Shown in pieces: positions 26,489 to 37,057 of a DNA stretch of 44,946 nucleotides (its first letter is position 1; every line of letters begins with the position of its first letter). The stretch is from assembly GCA_902562525.1 (NCBI GenBank), contig CACETT010000006.1, positions 1 to 44,946 of the forward strand, written 5' to 3'. This stretch comes from an uncultured Alphaproteobacteria bacterium (GTDB lineage: Bacteria > Pseudomonadota > Alphaproteobacteria > UBA7887). The translations under genes and the position numbers were made by a program. Below the pieces are notes generated by a model that worked only from the letters and a program-made list of their open reading frames with translations, did no database searches and was not told the origin of the DNA.

Positions 26489-26995
26489 GTGGGGCGATCT
26501 ATAGAGCGGGAAGAGGCTATCAGGGCACTGCTAGCGCCTATTTTGGATGCCAAGGGCTACTCACTTGTAAGGGTCAAGATTGCGCCTGAAGAGCAGTCTA
26601 TCCTGCAGGTGATGGTCGAGCGATCTGGCGGAGAGGCTATAGAGCTGGAAGATTGTGCTGATGTTAGTAGGGCTGTGTCGGCCTTACTGGATGCCAAGGA
26701 CCCGATGGAAGGGCCCTACCAACTGGAGATAAGTTCGCCCGGGATTGACCGGCCTTTAATGAATGCAGAAGATTTTAAACAATACATGGGCTATGATGCG
26801 TCTATAACCTTGAACGCAATTAGGGAGCGTCGCACGAAATTAGAAGGCCTAATAGTGGACGTTGCTGATAAAGCAGTAAAGATTCAAGCTGAAGGAAGCA
26901 AAAAGATTGTTACGGTTCGTTTCTCGGATATTTGTGATGCTAAGTTGGTGCTTACAGATTCTCTGATAAAAGCTGCGGCTGATATGGACAGATAG
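26489..26995 (+). CDS. rimP: ribosome maturation factor RimP
   Basis: RimP assists late 30S subunit maturation. The 168-residue protein has the two-domain layout, with MEGPYQLEISSPGIDRPL in the N-terminal domain and an SH3-like C-terminal domain ending KIVTVRFSDICDAKLV. The start is GTG at 26489 with AGAGG upstream; the stop overlaps the nusA GTG by one base. It opens the classic rimP-nusA-infB operon. Confidence 0.94.
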   Translation: MGRSIEREEAIRALLAPILDAKGYSLVRVKIAPEEQSILQVMVERSGGEAIELEDCADVSRAVSALLDAKDPMEGPYQLEISSPGIDRPLMNAEDFKQYMGYDASITLNAIRERRTKLEGLIVDVADKAVKIQAEGSKKIVTVRFSDICDAKLVLTDSLIKAAADMDR

Positions 26996-28560
26996 TGAGT
27001 GATGGGATGTTGGAAGAAGTAAAGCAAGGATTGGCTAGGCCGGAGTTGCTGCAAGTGGCAGATGCTGTGGCGCGCGATAAAAGCATTGATCGGGAAATTG
27101 TTGTTCAGGCAATGGAACAAGCTATCCAGACCGCCAGCCGGCGCAAATATGGACAAGAGCTCGATATTCGAGCTGAGATAGATAGGAGTACAGGGGAAAT
27201 ACGGCTGAATAGAGTGCGTCATGTGGTAGAGGAAGTAGACGACGATGCCACCCAATTGGGGCTAGAGGCTGCGTTGGGCTGGGATCCAGAAGCGAAAATC
27301 GGAACTGAGGTGACAGAGGCTCTTCCGCCGATAGACTTGGGCCGGGTTGCAGCCCAGGCAGCTAAACAGGTCATAGCCCAACGGGTAAGGGAAGCGGAGC
27401 GGGCGCAACAGTACGAGGAATACAAGGATCGGGCAGGCGAGATTGTTAATGGCCTCGTGAAGCGAACTGAATATGGCAATGTGGTGGTCGATTTGGGGCG
27501 TGGTGAAGCCATATTGCGGCGTGACGAGTCTTTACCGAGGGAAACCTTTAGAAATGGGGATCGTGTCCGGGCCCTAATATATGAAGTTAAGGAAGAAACA
27601 CGGGGACCCCAGATCTTTCTTACCAGAACACGGCCTGAGCTGATGAGTAAATTGTTTCGGCAAGAAGTGCCCGAAATATATGATGGGATCATCGAAATTA
27701 AATCAGTGGCGAGGGATCCCGGCAGTAGGGCAAAGATAGCGGTGCTTTCCAACGACTCTAGCATTGATCCCGTGGGTGCATGTGTCGGGATGCGCGGCAG
27801 TCGAGTGCAGGCGGTGGTAAATGAGCTTCAGGGTGAGAAGATAGATATTATACAATGGAATCTCGACCCTGCGACTTTCATTGTTAATGCTTTGGCGCCG
27901 GCTGAGGTGACCAAAGTTGTTTTGGATGAGGAACAAAGCAGAATTGAAGTTGTGGTGCCCGACGAGCAACTCAGTTTGGCTATAGGTCGCAGAGGACAGA
28001 ACGTAAGGCTCGCCTCCAACCTTACTGGTTGGGAAATAGATATTATGACCGAAGCACAAGAGTCGGAAAGGCGAAACGAAGAAGTTGCAGCCTCAACTGA
28101 GGTGTTCATGGAACACCTCAATGTAGATGATGTGATTGCCCACCTTCTGGTAACCGAGGGATTCACAGATGTTGAGGCGGTGGCTTTTGTTCCCATTGAA
28201 GAGTTGGCTGAGATCGAAGGGTTTGATGAAACACTTGCCTCAGAACTAAGGGAGCGAGCCCAGAAATATTTGTTGGAGCGTGATGCAGAGATGGCGGCTA
28301 AGGGCAAAGAGTTGGGTGTTACAGATGCTGTTTCTGCGCTAAAGGGAGTGAGACCAGCGATGATCATCCCGCTAGGGGAAAACAACGTCAAAACTTTAGA
28401 TGACTTAGCGGACTTAGCAAGTGATGAGTTAAGGGAGCTTGTTGGCGAGGCAAATTTATCGGCTGATGAAGCGAATGATATTATTATGGCAGCCAGGGCC
28501 CACTGGTTTGACGATGATGATGTATCAGTGACATCCAGCGATTCTGAAGAAAATAAATAA
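26995..28560 (+). CDS. nusA: transcription termination/antitermination factor NusA
   Basis: NusA binds RNA polymerase and nascent RNA and controls pausing, termination and antitermination. The 521-residue protein has the N-terminal polymerase-binding domain, an S1 domain (about residues 138-200), two KH domains (GACVGMRGSRVQAV near 260; AIGRRGQNVRLASNL near 328), and C-terminal helix-hairpin-helix repeats plus an acidic tail. The start is the GTG at 26995; an ATG at 27007 is an alternative. Confidence 0.97.
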   Translation: MSDGMLEEVKQGLARPELLQVADAVARDKSIDREIVVQAMEQAIQTASRRKYGQELDIRAEIDRSTGEIRLNRVRHVVEEVDDDATQLGLEAALGWDPEAKIGTEVTEALPPIDLGRVAAQAAKQVIAQRVREAERAQQYEEYKDRAGEIVNGLVKRTEYGNVVVDLGRGEAILRRDESLPRETFRNGDRVRALIYEVKEETRGPQIFLTRTRPELMSKLFRQEVPEIYDGIIEIKSVARDPGSRAKIAVLSNDSSIDPVGACVGMRGSRVQAVVNELQGEKIDIIQWNLDPATFIVNALAPAEVTKVVLDEEQSRIEVVVPDEQLSLAIGRRGQNVRLASNLTGWEIDIMTEAQESERRNEEVAASTEVFMEHLNVDDVIAHLLVTEGFTDVEAVAFVPIEELAEIEGFDETLASELRERAQKYLLERDAEMAAKGKELGVTDAVSALKGVRPAMIIPLGENNVKTLDDLADLASDELRELVGEANLSADEANDIIMAARAHWFDDDDVSVTSSDSEENK

Positions 28561-28564
28561 TGCA

Positions 28565-31177
28565 ATGACAGATAACGAACCACAAAGTGCTGATGAGCAA
28601 GACGCCAAAAAACCGTTAGGGCTTAATCGGCCCGGTCGTCTAGAGCTCAAAAAGACTGTCGAGAGCGGCCAGGTGAGGCAAAGCTTTTCTCACGGGCGGA
28701 CTAAGACGGTGCAGGTAGAAAAAAAGAAGAAGCGAACATTCCAGCGGGGCCAGGCAGGTAACATGACTGAAGTTCCGCCCACGACTGAGGGGTTTGCCCC
28801 CCCAAACATCGAGCCGATCCCCGCAGCACACTTGGAAGAAGAAAAAGCAGTTCAGCAGCTCACTGTAGAGGAAAAAGCTGCACGGGCGCGCGCAGTGGAA
28901 GGGGCCTTGAAAGCGGAGATTGAGGTCAAGGAAGGAGCAAATCAGGATCCAAATCAAGACGAAGCTCCTATTGCGGAACCGTCGGTATTGATTGACGAAG
29001 GGCCGCTGGCAGACGAGGCAGAGCAGCGTGTTGAGGATGAACAGGACTCAAAAGCAGACGCAGCTTCTTTGGAAGCTATCGAGAGCACGCCGAGTGCTCC
29101 TAGTCCTCCTTCAGGGAAATCAGAGGTGGCCGATGCAAAAGAGCCAGCGCGCGAGGGTCGACCAGCAGGGCGTGGTAAAGAAGGGGACAGCGATACCGAA
29201 GACGAGGGGCGCGGTGGTAAGGGCAAACGGAAAGGGGACGGGCGTCGTCTATCTATAGGGCGCCAAGGCGTTAGAGGAAATAGAAGAGCGAGAAAAATGA
29301 CCGTGTCCCAGGCCCTGAACGAGGAGGAGCGGCAGCGTAGTTTAGCGTCTGTACGTCGCGCCAGGGAGCGTGAGAAGCGAAGCGCTGAAGAGCCGGCAGC
29401 GTTACAGAAGATAGTTCGGGAGGTTACCATTCCAGAGGCTATCACCGTTCAAGAGCTTGCAAGTAGAATGGCCGTTCGTGGCGCTGAGGTTGTTAAGGTC
29501 CTTATGAAGATGGGGCTTATGGCTACCATTAACGAAGTTCTGGAAGCCGATACAGCAGAACTGGTAGTGGACGAATTTGGTCATAAGGTCAAGCGGGTAA
29601 GTGAGGCTGACGTGGAAGTAGGTCTAAAGGGAGACGCAGACGAGTCTGCCGAGATGATCCCTCGGCCGCCCATAGTGACAATAATGGGGCACGTTGATCA
29701 CGGGAAGACCTCATTATTAGATGTCTTGCGGAACAGTGATGTGGTGGCCGGCGAGGCCGGGGGAATAACTCAGCACATTGGCGCGTATCAAATTATAAAT
29801 GAGGATGGAAGAAAAATAACACTGATAGATACTCCTGGACATGCAGCCTTTAGTCAAATGCGTGCAAGAGGGGCAAACACCACTGATATAGTTGTTTTAG
29901 TAGTGGCAGCAGATGATGGTGTAATGCCTCAGACCATTGAAGCTATTCAGCATGCCCAGGCAGCACAGGTACCAATAATTGTTGCTATCAACAAAATTGA
30001 CTTGCCGGATGCTAATCCGGATAAGGTCCGCAATGAATTATTGCAGCATAACGTAATACTAGAGCACGTTGGGGGCGATGTGTTATCCATCGAGATTTCA
30101 GCGAAGAACGGCGCAAATTTGGATAAGTTGATTGAAACCATTCATTTGCAGGCCGAACTAATGGAGCTGAAGGCTAACCCAGTTAGGTCTGGTGAGGGTG
30201 TGGCAATTGAGGCGCGGTTGGAGCGCGGTAAGGGAGTTGTGACCACGGTGCTTGTGCAAAGGGGGACCATAAGCCAAGGTGATATCCTGGTCGTGGGCGA
30301 CTCCTGGGGGAGAGTTCGTGCGTTAAACGATGATAGGGGAGATGCCATTGATAGCGCGGGCCCCTCACAGCCTGCAGAGGTGTTAGGATTAAATAGTATG
30401 CCTAGCGCAGGAGACGAAGTGGTTGTGGTTTCTGATGAAGCTAGAGCACGGGAGGTGACAGAATATCGGGGTAATTTGACAAGAGACCAACGCGCCCTGG
30501 CCGCGCGGCGGGGTACGGTTGAGCAGATGTTTTCCGATATTGATGCCGGGGAGGCAAAACAAGTGCCGTTGGTTGTTAAGGCCGATACCCATGGGTCGCT
30601 TGAAGCGATTCAGGCCAGCATTACGAGTCTAGAGACTGACGAGGTTTCGGCTCATATCCTTCTATCAGGTGTAGGCGGCATCACTGAGTCTGATGTTTCC
30701 TTAGCTTCTGCGTCTGGAGCGATAGCTATTGGTTTCAATGTTCGGGCTGATTCTCCGGCTCGTAACTTAGCCCGCCGCGATGGGGTGGAGCTTCGTTACT
30801 ACTCCATCATATACGAGTTGCTGGAGGAGGTTGGACAGGTGATGTCAGGTTTCTTGGCACCAAAGGTGGTGGAAAACACTTTGGGCTATGCTCGGGTTAA
30901 GGAGGTGTTTGCTGTTTCTAAGGTGGGCAAAGTTGCTGGATGTGAGATTACGGAAGGCCTTGCGCGACAAGGGGCACATTTGCGTTTGGTGAGGGACAGC
31001 GTGGTAATTCACGAGGGTAAAATGTCGACCTTGAAGCGCCATAAGGATGATGTCCGGGAAGTCAAGGAAGGTCTTGAGTGTGGTATCGGAATTGATAGGT
31101 ATCAGGACATCAAGGAGGGTGATGTTATTGAGTTGTTTGAGGCTCAAGAGGTTGCTCGCTCTATTACTGACTCTTAA
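28565..31177 (+). CDS. infB: translation initiation factor IF-2
   Basis: IF-2 is the GTPase that places initiator tRNA on the ribosome. The 870-residue protein has a long, charged, low-complexity N-terminus with an alphaproteobacterial KKTVESGQVRQSFSHGR-type segment, an IF2_N domain near residues 290-340, and the GTPase with GHVDHGKTS at 375-383, DTPGHAAF and NKID, then the C-terminal beta-barrel domains. It follows nusA after only 4 bases; ylxR, usually found between them, is absent. Confidence 0.97.
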   Translation: MTDNEPQSADEQDAKKPLGLNRPGRLELKKTVESGQVRQSFSHGRTKTVQVEKKKKRTFQRGQAGNMTEVPPTTEGFAPPNIEPIPAAHLEEEKAVQQLTVEEKAARARAVEGALKAEIEVKEGANQDPNQDEAPIAEPSVLIDEGPLADEAEQRVEDEQDSKADAASLEAIESTPSAPSPPSGKSEVADAKEPAREGRPAGRGKEGDSDTEDEGRGGKGKRKGDGRRLSIGRQGVRGNRRARKMTVSQALNEEERQRSLASVRRAREREKRSAEEPAALQKIVREVTIPEAITVQELASRMAVRGAEVVKVLMKMGLMATINEVLEADTAELVVDEFGHKVKRVSEADVEVGLKGDADESAEMIPRPPIVTIMGHVDHGKTSLLDVLRNSDVVAGEAGGITQHIGAYQIINEDGRKITLIDTPGHAAFSQMRARGANTTDIVVLVVAADDGVMPQTIEAIQHAQAAQVPIIVAINKIDLPDANPDKVRNELLQHNVILEHVGGDVLSIEISAKNGANLDKLIETIHLQAELMELKANPVRSGEGVAIEARLERGKGVVTTVLVQRGTISQGDILVVGDSWGRVRALNDDRGDAIDSAGPSQPAEVLGLNSMPSAGDEVVVVSDEARAREVTEYRGNLTRDQRALAARRGTVEQMFSDIDAGEAKQVPLVVKADTHGSLEAIQASITSLETDEVSAHILLSGVGGITESDVSLASASGAIAIGFNVRADSPARNLARRDGVELRYYSIIYELLEEVGQVMSGFLAPKVVENTLGYARVKEVFAVSKVGKVAGCEITEGLARQGAHLRLVRDSVVIHEGKMSTLKRHKDDVREVKEGLECGIGIDRYQDIKEGDVIELFEAQEVARSITDS

Positions 31178-31194
31178 TTTGGTTGGTGGCCGCT

Positions 31195-31620
31195 GTGAAT
31201 CAGCAGAGTCCATTTAATGATAGGGAAACAAAGCACCGGCGGTTTAGGGTGGGTGAACTTTTGCGCCATGCTTTGGGGGATGTGTTTTTGCGAGGGGAGC
31301 TGCGGGATCCTGGCCTGGAAGGCACTCCGATAACAATTTCTGAAGTTAGGCTGACCCCCGACCTGAAGGTTGCAACCGTATACGTATCTGTTTTTGGGGA
31401 ATTCGACTCTAAAACTTTGTTGGAAGGCCTGAGGCGCGCCACGCCCTATCTAAAGGTGCGTGTCAGCAAGGCCGTAAGGTTGAGGCATGTTCCTAAATTC
31501 TTTTTTAAGGTCGATCCCAGTGTAGCCGAATCCGACCACATAGCTGATATTTTACACCGGCCCAAGGTTCGTAAGGATTTAACCTCTCAGCCCGCCTATG
31601 AAGATGAGGCGTCTAACTAG
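31195..31620 (+). CDS. rbfA: 30S ribosome-binding factor RbfA
   Basis: RbfA is a cold-shock-associated factor for 16S 5' end maturation. The protein (141 residues from the GTG at 31195) carries the KH-type fold: RFRVGELLRHALGDVFLRGELRDP, ITISEVRLTPDLKVATVYVSVFG and LRHVPKFFFKVD. TTG 31183 and GTG 31186 are earlier in-frame options; I prefer 31195 because GGTGG lies just upstream. truB follows. Confidence 0.94.
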   Translation: MNQQSPFNDRETKHRRFRVGELLRHALGDVFLRGELRDPGLEGTPITISEVRLTPDLKVATVYVSVFGEFDSKTLLEGLRRATPYLKVRVSKAVRLRHVPKFFFKVDPSVAESDHIADILHRPKVRKDLTSQPAYEDEASN

Positions 31621-31621
31621 T

Positions 31622-32563
31622 ATGGGTGGGTCAGAGAGTTCGCGAGGAAATCGGACACAAAGGCATGGCTGGCTACTTGTCGACAAAGACAAAGGGTGGA
31701 CATCATCTCAGGTTGTTAGCAGGGTGCGATCAGTGCTTCGGCTCCGTAAGGCTGGGCACGCCGGGACACTTGATCCCATTGCGACGGGTCTTCTCCCGGT
31801 AGCACTTGGGGAAGCAACGAAAACAATCCCTTTTTTAGTAGAGGGGGTAAAGACTTATGAATTTGTGGTGCAGTGGGGAGAGGCTCGGGATACTGATGAT
31901 GCAGAAGGCGCAATGATTAGACGAAGTAAAGTGCGACCCAAAGAGAGGGATATACGGTCTGCTTTGGCTAGTTTTCAGGGAGAGATTTTTCAGCGCCCCC
32001 CAGATTATTCTGCTATTAAAGTGAACGGTAAACGGGCATATCAGTTGGCTAGAGCAAAGCGGCCTGTGGCCTTGGCTGAACGCCAGGTGACGGTGAAGAA
32101 GCTTGAGTTGTTGGAAGTCCTAAATGGAGATTCTGCCGCATTTAGGTTGAAGTGTGGTAAAGGGGTTTATGTGCGGTCCATAGCCCGCGACCTAGGGAAA
32201 GCCCTAGGTACTGAGGGATATGTAACGCAGTTGCGAAGGTTAGGGGTGGGAGCGTTTGATTTAGAGGCTGCGATTTCTCTTGCCCAATTGGAGGAGCTAA
32301 AGGATATTAAGGACCTTGCTGGACGACTTCTGCCTTTAGCGGAGGGATTGCCGGGGGTACCGGTTTTTTGTGTTGATCCAGACCAGGCAGCTCGGCTACG
32401 ACAGGGCCAAGCAGTGGTTTTGACAGCTGCCCCAACTAGTGGTGGGGTGCGGGTTGAAGCCCCAGCTGTGATGTGCGCTATTTTGGCAGACCGGCCAGTG
32501 GCTTTGGTTGATTTCGCGAAGGGAGAGATAAGGCCGCGGCGCGTGTTCAATTATGCGGCCTGA
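31622..32563 (+). CDS. truB: tRNA pseudouridine-55 synthase TruB
   Basis: TruB makes pseudouridine 55 in the T-loop of tRNAs. The 313-residue protein has GWLLVDKDKGWTSSQVV near the start and the catalytic aspartate in HAGTLDPIATGLLPV, then YSAIKVNGKRAYQLAR and GVYVRSIARDLG. The frame runs up to an ATG at 31598 overlapping rbfA; I chose ATG 31622, directly after the rbfA stop, because the extra eight residues are not conserved. A PUA-type C-terminus closes the protein. Confidence 0.95.
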   Translation: MGGSESSRGNRTQRHGWLLVDKDKGWTSSQVVSRVRSVLRLRKAGHAGTLDPIATGLLPVALGEATKTIPFLVEGVKTYEFVVQWGEARDTDDAEGAMIRRSKVRPKERDIRSALASFQGEIFQRPPDYSAIKVNGKRAYQLARAKRPVALAERQVTVKKLELLEVLNGDSAAFRLKCGKGVYVRSIARDLGKALGTEGYVTQLRRLGVGAFDLEAAISLAQLEELKDIKDLAGRLLPLAEGLPGVPVFCVDPDQAARLRQGQAVVLTAAPTSGGVRVEAPAVMCAILADRPVALVDFAKGEIRPRRVFNYAA

Positions 32564-32595
32564 ATGAATGTTGATGAAAGAGTTGGGGTTTAAAT

Positions 32596-32865
32596 ATGTC
32601 TATTACCGCTGAGCGGAAAAGTGAACTGATCGGAGAATTTGGGCAAAAGTCTGAGGACACAGGTTCACCTGAGGTCCAGGTGGCTGTTCTTACTGAGAGA
32701 ATTGTTAATCTCACGAGCCATTTTAAAACGCACACGAAGGACGTGCATTCCCGGAGGGGATTATTAATGATGGTGAGCAAGCGGCGAAGGCTTTTGGACT
32801 ACCTTAAGAAGAAGGACGATCAGAGATACCAAAAGCTGATCGAAAAGCTCGGTCTACGCAGGTAA
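32596..32865 (+). CDS. rpsO: 30S ribosomal protein S15
   Basis: S15 is a primary 16S rRNA binder. The 89-residue protein is of exact family length, with [20 protein letters not shown] and the [22 protein letters not shown] segment. It sits in its usual position between truB and pnp. S15 often autoregulates through its leader, but the 32 bases between truB and rpsO are too short for me to assign a structure. Confidence 0.98.
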   Translation: MSITAERKSELIGEFGQKSEDTGSPEVQVAVLTERIVNLTSHFKTHTKDVHSRRGLLMMVSKRRRLLDYLKKKDDQRYQKLIEKLGLRR

Positions 32866-32933
32866 GATAAAAAGATGCATTCGCATGGCGTCTAGTCCGA
32901 GTGTGTATCTGAATTGAGGATTAAAAAAACTAG

Positions 32934-32968
32934 CCTGCAAGCCCGACAGGGGCACCGTTTGTTGCAGG
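32934..32968 (+). other. pnp leader stem-loop candidate
   Basis: CCTGCAA (32934-32940) and TTGCAGG (32962-32968) form a perfect 7-bp outer stem; inside, GCCC-GACAG-GGGC (32941-32953) forms an inner hairpin. It lies about 55 bases before the pnp ATG. In enterobacteria the pnp leader folds into a stem cut by RNase III that mediates PNPase autoregulation; this may be an analogue. Confidence 0.45.
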
Positions 32969-33023
32969 AGTTGGCCAGATTTTTGGCGTGGGGCCAGTCT
33001 GGGTTTAGGGAAGGAGTTATCAA

Positions 33024-35123
33024 ATGTTTGATGTTCATCGTAAAGAAATATCGTGGGGAGGGAGACCTCTTGTTTTTGAAACAGGCCGCATAGCTCGCCA
33101 GGCAGACGGTGCCGTAATGACAACTTACGGCGATACCACAGTGCTTTGCACGGCAGTAGCACAGAGGGCGGCGAAGCCGGGAGTGGATTTTTTCCCCCTT
33201 ACTGTCAACTATCAGGAAAAAGCCTTTGCTGCAGGGAAAATTCCTGGGGGATTCTTCAAGCGAGAGGGGCGACCTAATGAGAAGGAAACGTTAACATCCC
33301 GACTTATAGATAGGCCCATTAGGCCGATGTTCGCAGAAGGTTTTCGAAATGAGACCCAAGTTATTTGTACTGTGCTTGCCCATGATCTGGATAATGATCC
33401 CGATATAGTTGCTATGGTGGGGGCCTCGGCAGCCTTAACGATTTCGGGAATACCCTTCCTGGGGCCCATAGCCGGTATCCGTGTAGCCTATGTTGAGGAC
33501 GAATATCTCCTGAATCCAAATCCAGCGCAACTGGCGGAAAGCAAGCTAGACTTGGTCTTGGGGGGTACAAAGGAGGGCGTTCTAATGGTCGAGTCGGAGG
33601 CAGCGGAATTGTCTGAGGAGACAATGTTGGGCGCAGTTACGTTTGGGCATAAAGAGATGCAGCCTGTAATCGATGCTATCATTGATTTAGCTGAGGCTTG
33701 TGCCAAGGAACCATGGGATTTGCCTGAAGTAGATAAGGGCGAGGGGGTTATGCAAGAGCTTGTGGCTCCATTCGAGAAAGACTTCCGAGCGGCATATGAA
33801 GAAACAAGTAAGCAGGTGCGTGTGGAGAAGTTAGAAGAAGTTAAATCCAAGTTGCTCCAGGCAGCGGTCGATAAAGATATGGACGATACAAAAGTTTTAG
33901 ATGCCGCTAAGAAATTGGAGAAAGGCATCGTGCGAAAGCAAATACTCACTAATGGCCAACGTATTGACGGCCGCGATACAAAGACAGTTCGTCCCATAAG
34001 CGCTGAAGTTGGCGTTGTGCCAATGGCCCATGGTTCGGCACTATTTACCCGTGGGGAAACCCAAGCCCTGGTGGTGACAACTCTGGGCACTGGTCAGGAC
34101 GAGCAAATAATTGATGCTTTGGAGGGTGAGTACCGAGAACACTTTATGCTTCATTACAATTTTCCACCGTATTCGGTTGGAGAGGCCTCTTTTCTTCGGT
34201 CCCCAGGAAGGCGGGAAATAGGGCATGGTAAATTGGCCTGGCGAGCTCTCCGGCCGCTTATGCCTGAGAAAGCAGAGTTTCCTTATACTGTGCGGGTAGT
34301 CTCGGAGATAACAGAGTCGAATGGCTCTTCGTCTATGGCGACTGTGTGTGGGAGTTCACTATCCTTGATGGATGCGGGCGTTCCTGTTGAGAGGCCGATT
34401 GCTGGCATCGCTATGGGTCTAATCAAGGAGGCAGATGACTTTGTTGTCCTTAGCGATATTTTGGGCGATGAGGATCATTTAGGCGATATGGACTTCAAGG
34501 TTGCCGGAACTGATTCAGGAATTACCTCTCTACAGATGGATATAAAGATTACTGGGATTACGGAAGAAGTGATGGAGGCAGCCCTTTGCCAGGCTCGTGA
34601 TGGTCGAATGCATATTCTTGGGGAGATGTCCAAATCGATTGATAGTTCTCGAGAAACTGTTAACGAACATGCTCCACGTATTACAACAATTACGATTCCT
34701 AAGGATAAAATCCGGGAAGTGATAGGACAGGGAGGGAAGGTTATTCGGGAAATAACCGAAGAGACTGGAACCAAAATAGACATAGATGATGAGGGCACAA
34801 TCAAAGTTGCAGCTACCAGCTCAGAGGCTAGTGCAGCGGCGCTAGATTGGATAAAGGACATAGTTGCAGAGCCTGAGGTTGGGGTGGTGTACGACGGAAC
34901 AGTGGTTAAGACCGTGGACTTTGGGGCTTTCGTGAATTTTATTGGTAATCGCGATGGTCTGGTTCATATAAGTGAATTGTCCGCAGAGAGAGTGCCGTCT
35001 GTGACAGATGTAATTAAAGAGGGTGATGAGGTAAAAGTTAAGGTGCTTGCCATCGATGATCGGGGCAAAGTTCGTTTGAGTATGAAAGCGGTAGATCAAG
35101 AAACAGGAGAAGAGATTGCATGA
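33024..35123 (+). CDS. pnp: polyribonucleotide nucleotidyltransferase (PNPase)
   Basis: PNPase is the 3'-to-5' phosphorolytic exoribonuclease of RNA decay. The 699-residue protein has two RNase PH domains (the second with [20 protein letters not shown] and [15 protein letters not shown]), a KH domain ([15 protein letters not shown], from about residue 565) and an S1 domain ([18 protein letters not shown], from about 622). GGAAGGAG is the ribosome site. A leader hairpin upstream may allow autoregulation. Confidence 0.98.
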   Translation: MFDVHRKEISWGGRPLVFETGRIARQADGAVMTTYGDTTVLCTAVAQRAAKPGVDFFPLTVNYQEKAFAAGKIPGGFFKREGRPNEKETLTSRLIDRPIRPMFAEGFRNETQVICTVLAHDLDNDPDIVAMVGASAALTISGIPFLGPIAGIRVAYVEDEYLLNPNPAQLAESKLDLVLGGTKEGVLMVESEAAELSEETMLGAVTFGHKEMQPVIDAIIDLAEACAKEPWDLPEVDKGEGVMQELVAPFEKDFRAAYEETSKQVRVEKLEEVKSKLLQAAVDKDMDDTKVLDAAKKLEKGIVRKQILTNGQRIDGRDTKTVRPISAEVGVVPMAHGSALFTRGETQALVVTTLGTGQDEQIIDALEGEYREHFMLHYNFPPYSVGEASFLRSPGRREIGHGKLAWRALRPLMPEKAEFPYTVRVVSEITESNGSSSMATVCGSSLSLMDAGVPVERPIAGIAMGLIKEADDFVVLSDILGDEDHLGDMDFKVAGTDSGITSLQMDIKITGITEEVMEAALCQARDGRMHILGEMSKSIDSSRETVNEHAPRITTITIPKDKIREVIGQGGKVIREITEETGTKIDIDDEGTIKVAATSSEASAAALDWIKDIVAEPEVGVVYDGTVVKTVDFGAFVNFIGNRDGLVHISELSAERVPSVTDVIKEGDEVKVKVLAIDDRGKVRLSMKAVDQETGEEIA

Positions 35124-35265
35124 CGAGTGATGGTTAAGCATAGCCGGGCGCCTTTTCTAGTGGGGTGGATTCATGTAGTATGGCATCCAGTCCCCTGGGG
35201 CGTTATTAGAGGTTAAGAAGTAGTTAGAAAGTGGTTGAGGCATTGTTAATGGAACGTATGGAATA

Positions 35266-35802
35266 TTGACGTTGGACTGGCAAAAATCTTGTTATGAACT
35301 AACCGACCTTCTGAGATGTGCCCGCGGCGAGCTTTTCGGTCCAGGCAACGCGCGGTTGCCCTTGCCGCCGATGCTCATGTTTGATCGCATTTCCAATATA
35401 GCAAATGAGGGAGGGGCTCATTCTAAGGGCCAGGCGACCGCTGAATTGAAATTGCGATCAGACTTGTGGTTTTTTGATTGTCACTTCCCCAATGATCCGG
35501 TAATGCCTGGATGTTTAGGGTTAGATGCACTGTGGCAACTTTTAGGCTTTTACCTTGGATGGCTAGGTTTGCCGGGGCGCGGCAGGGCTCTCGGTGTTGG
35601 GCAGGTTAAATTTTCTGGAGAAGTCTTGCCTGCTGAAGCCACAGTTACTTATGAGATAGACATTAGGCGTGTCATTAATCGCAAATTAGTTTTGGGCATA
35701 GCCGACGGTGCAGTTTTGTTAAACGGAAAGAAAATCTATGGGGCTGAGAACCTTCGCGTAGGTTTGTTTGGTTCTATGGATGGCGTTGGGGCAGGGGCGT
35801 AA
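35266..35802 (+). CDS. fabA: 3-hydroxydecanoyl-ACP dehydratase/isomerase FabA
   Basis: FabA dehydrates 3-hydroxydecanoyl-ACP and isomerises the product to the cis-3 enoyl form, the branch point to unsaturated fatty acids. The 178-residue protein has the catalytic pair H73 ([14 protein letters not shown]) and D87, equal to E. coli H70/D84. The start is a TTG at 35266; a second TTG at 35272 is an alternative. A frame-shifted ATG at 35250 reads to a stop at 35268. It is followed directly by fabB. Confidence 0.95.
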   Translation: MTLDWQKSCYELTDLLRCARGELFGPGNARLPLPPMLMFDRISNIANEGGAHSKGQATAELKLRSDLWFFDCHFPNDPVMPGCLGLDALWQLLGFYLGWLGLPGRGRALGVGQVKFSGEVLPAEATVTYEIDIRRVINRKLVLGIADGAVLLNGKKIYGAENLRVGLFGSMDGVGAGA

Positions 35803-37032
35803 ATGGTGCGGCGTGTAGTAATAACTGGATTGGGTGTAATTTCCAGCATCGGAAACAACAAAACCGAAGTACTAGAGTCGCTTCGCGAGGGGCGCTCTGG
35901 TATAGCCTTCGCCAAAGAATATGCGGCTATGGGCTTTAGGAGCCATGTGCACGGCTCCTTGGATATTGATTTGGATGCAGCAATGGATAGAAGGCTGCGT
36001 CGATTTATGGGCGATGGGGCTGCATATAATTACTTGGCAATGGACCAGGCAATAAAAGATGCAGGTCTAGAGAGCACGGAGGTTTCAAACCCCCGGACGG
36101 GAATGGTTATGGGATCTGGCGGTCCATCGACAAAGAATCTAGTGGATGCTGCTGACATCCTCAGGGAAAAAAGGGAGTCAAAAAAAGTTGGCCCTTTCAT
36201 GGTGCCTCGCACGATGTCCAGCACGAATTCAGCGACGCTTGCTACACCATTCAAAATAAAGGGGCATAGCTACTCCATAAGCTCGGCGTGTGCGACCAGC
36301 GCTCATTGTATTGGGCACGCTGCTGAGCTCATACAGTTGGGTAAGCAAGACGTGGTATTCGCGGGTGGCGGCGAGGAGCTCCACTGGAGTTTGTCGGTTC
36401 TTTTTGATGCAATGCCTGCCTTGTCGTCAAAGTACAATGGTACGCCGACCAAAGCCTCCCGGCCGTATGATATTGATAGGGATGGATTTGTAATTTCGGG
36501 TGGCGGCGGAGTGGTGGTTTTGGAGGATGCAGAAAGAGCGATCGCACGCGGAGCAAAAATTTACGGTGAACTAACCGGTTATGGGGTGACTTCGGATGGC
36601 TTTGACATGGTTCAACCTTCGGGCGAGGGGGCTGTGCGCTGTATGAGGATGGCGTTGCCTAGCAGTGGGGCTAAGATTGATTATCTAAACACTCATGGGA
36701 CTGGAACGCCAGTAGGGGATAAAAAGGAGTTGGGCGCTATTAAGGAAGTTTTCGGAGATGGGAACGAAGTGCCATATTTTAGTTCGACTAAGTCTTTGAC
36801 TGGTCATTCTCTTGGTGCGACGGGGGTTCACGAGGCGATTTACTCTCTCCTGATGATGGAAGGGGGGTTTATTACAGCTTCGGCGAATGTGGATAAGCTA
36901 GAGCCTGAGGCAGCAGATATGCCACTAGTGGTGGAGCTAAAAGAGGGCGTGGATCTTGAGACAATTATGTCTAACAGCTTTGGATTCGGTGGGACAAATG
37001 TGTCGCTTACCTTTTCCCGTTTTGAAACCTAG
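35803..37032 (+). CDS. fabB: beta-ketoacyl-ACP synthase I FabB
   Basis: FabB elongates the cis-3-decenoyl-ACP made by FabA, and so is specific to unsaturated fatty-acid synthesis. The 409-residue thiolase-fold enzyme has the catalytic C163 (SACATSAH) and the histidines H298 ([11 protein letters not shown]) and H335 ([11 protein letters not shown]), all as in E. coli FabB. It begins directly after the fabA stop and precedes fabI. Confidence 0.97.
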   Translation: MVRRVVITGLGVISSIGNNKTEVLESLREGRSGIAFAKEYAAMGFRSHVHGSLDIDLDAAMDRRLRRFMGDGAAYNYLAMDQAIKDAGLESTEVSNPRTGMVMGSGGPSTKNLVDAADILREKRESKKVGPFMVPRTMSSTNSATLATPFKIKGHSYSISSACATSAHCIGHAAELIQLGKQDVVFAGGGEELHWSLSVLFDAMPALSSKYNGTPTKASRPYDIDRDGFVISGGGGVVVLEDAERAIARGAKIYGELTGYGVTSDGFDMVQPSGEGAVRCMRMALPSSGAKIDYLNTHGTGTPVGDKKELGAIKEVFGDGNEVPYFSSTKSLTGHSLGATGVHEAIYSLLMMEGGFITASANVDKLEPEAADMPLVVELKEGVDLETIMSNSFGFGGTNVSLTFSRFET

Positions 37033-37057
37033 CTAGGCTAGACGGCGGTTCCATCCG

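Noticed and set aside
27828-28583. 251-residue minus-strand frame inside nusA
   Set aside because: Serine-rich shadow of nusA codons on the opposite strand; the plus-strand gene is certain.
33488-34090. 200-residue minus-strand frame inside pnp
   Set aside because: Shadow of pnp with low-complexity Ser/Thr composition and no homology I can see.
35124-35265. terminator after pnp (CCCCTGGGG dyad; GGGCGCCTTTT)
   Set aside because: The dyads have no usable loop or no matching arm; no stable hairpin plus T-run seen.
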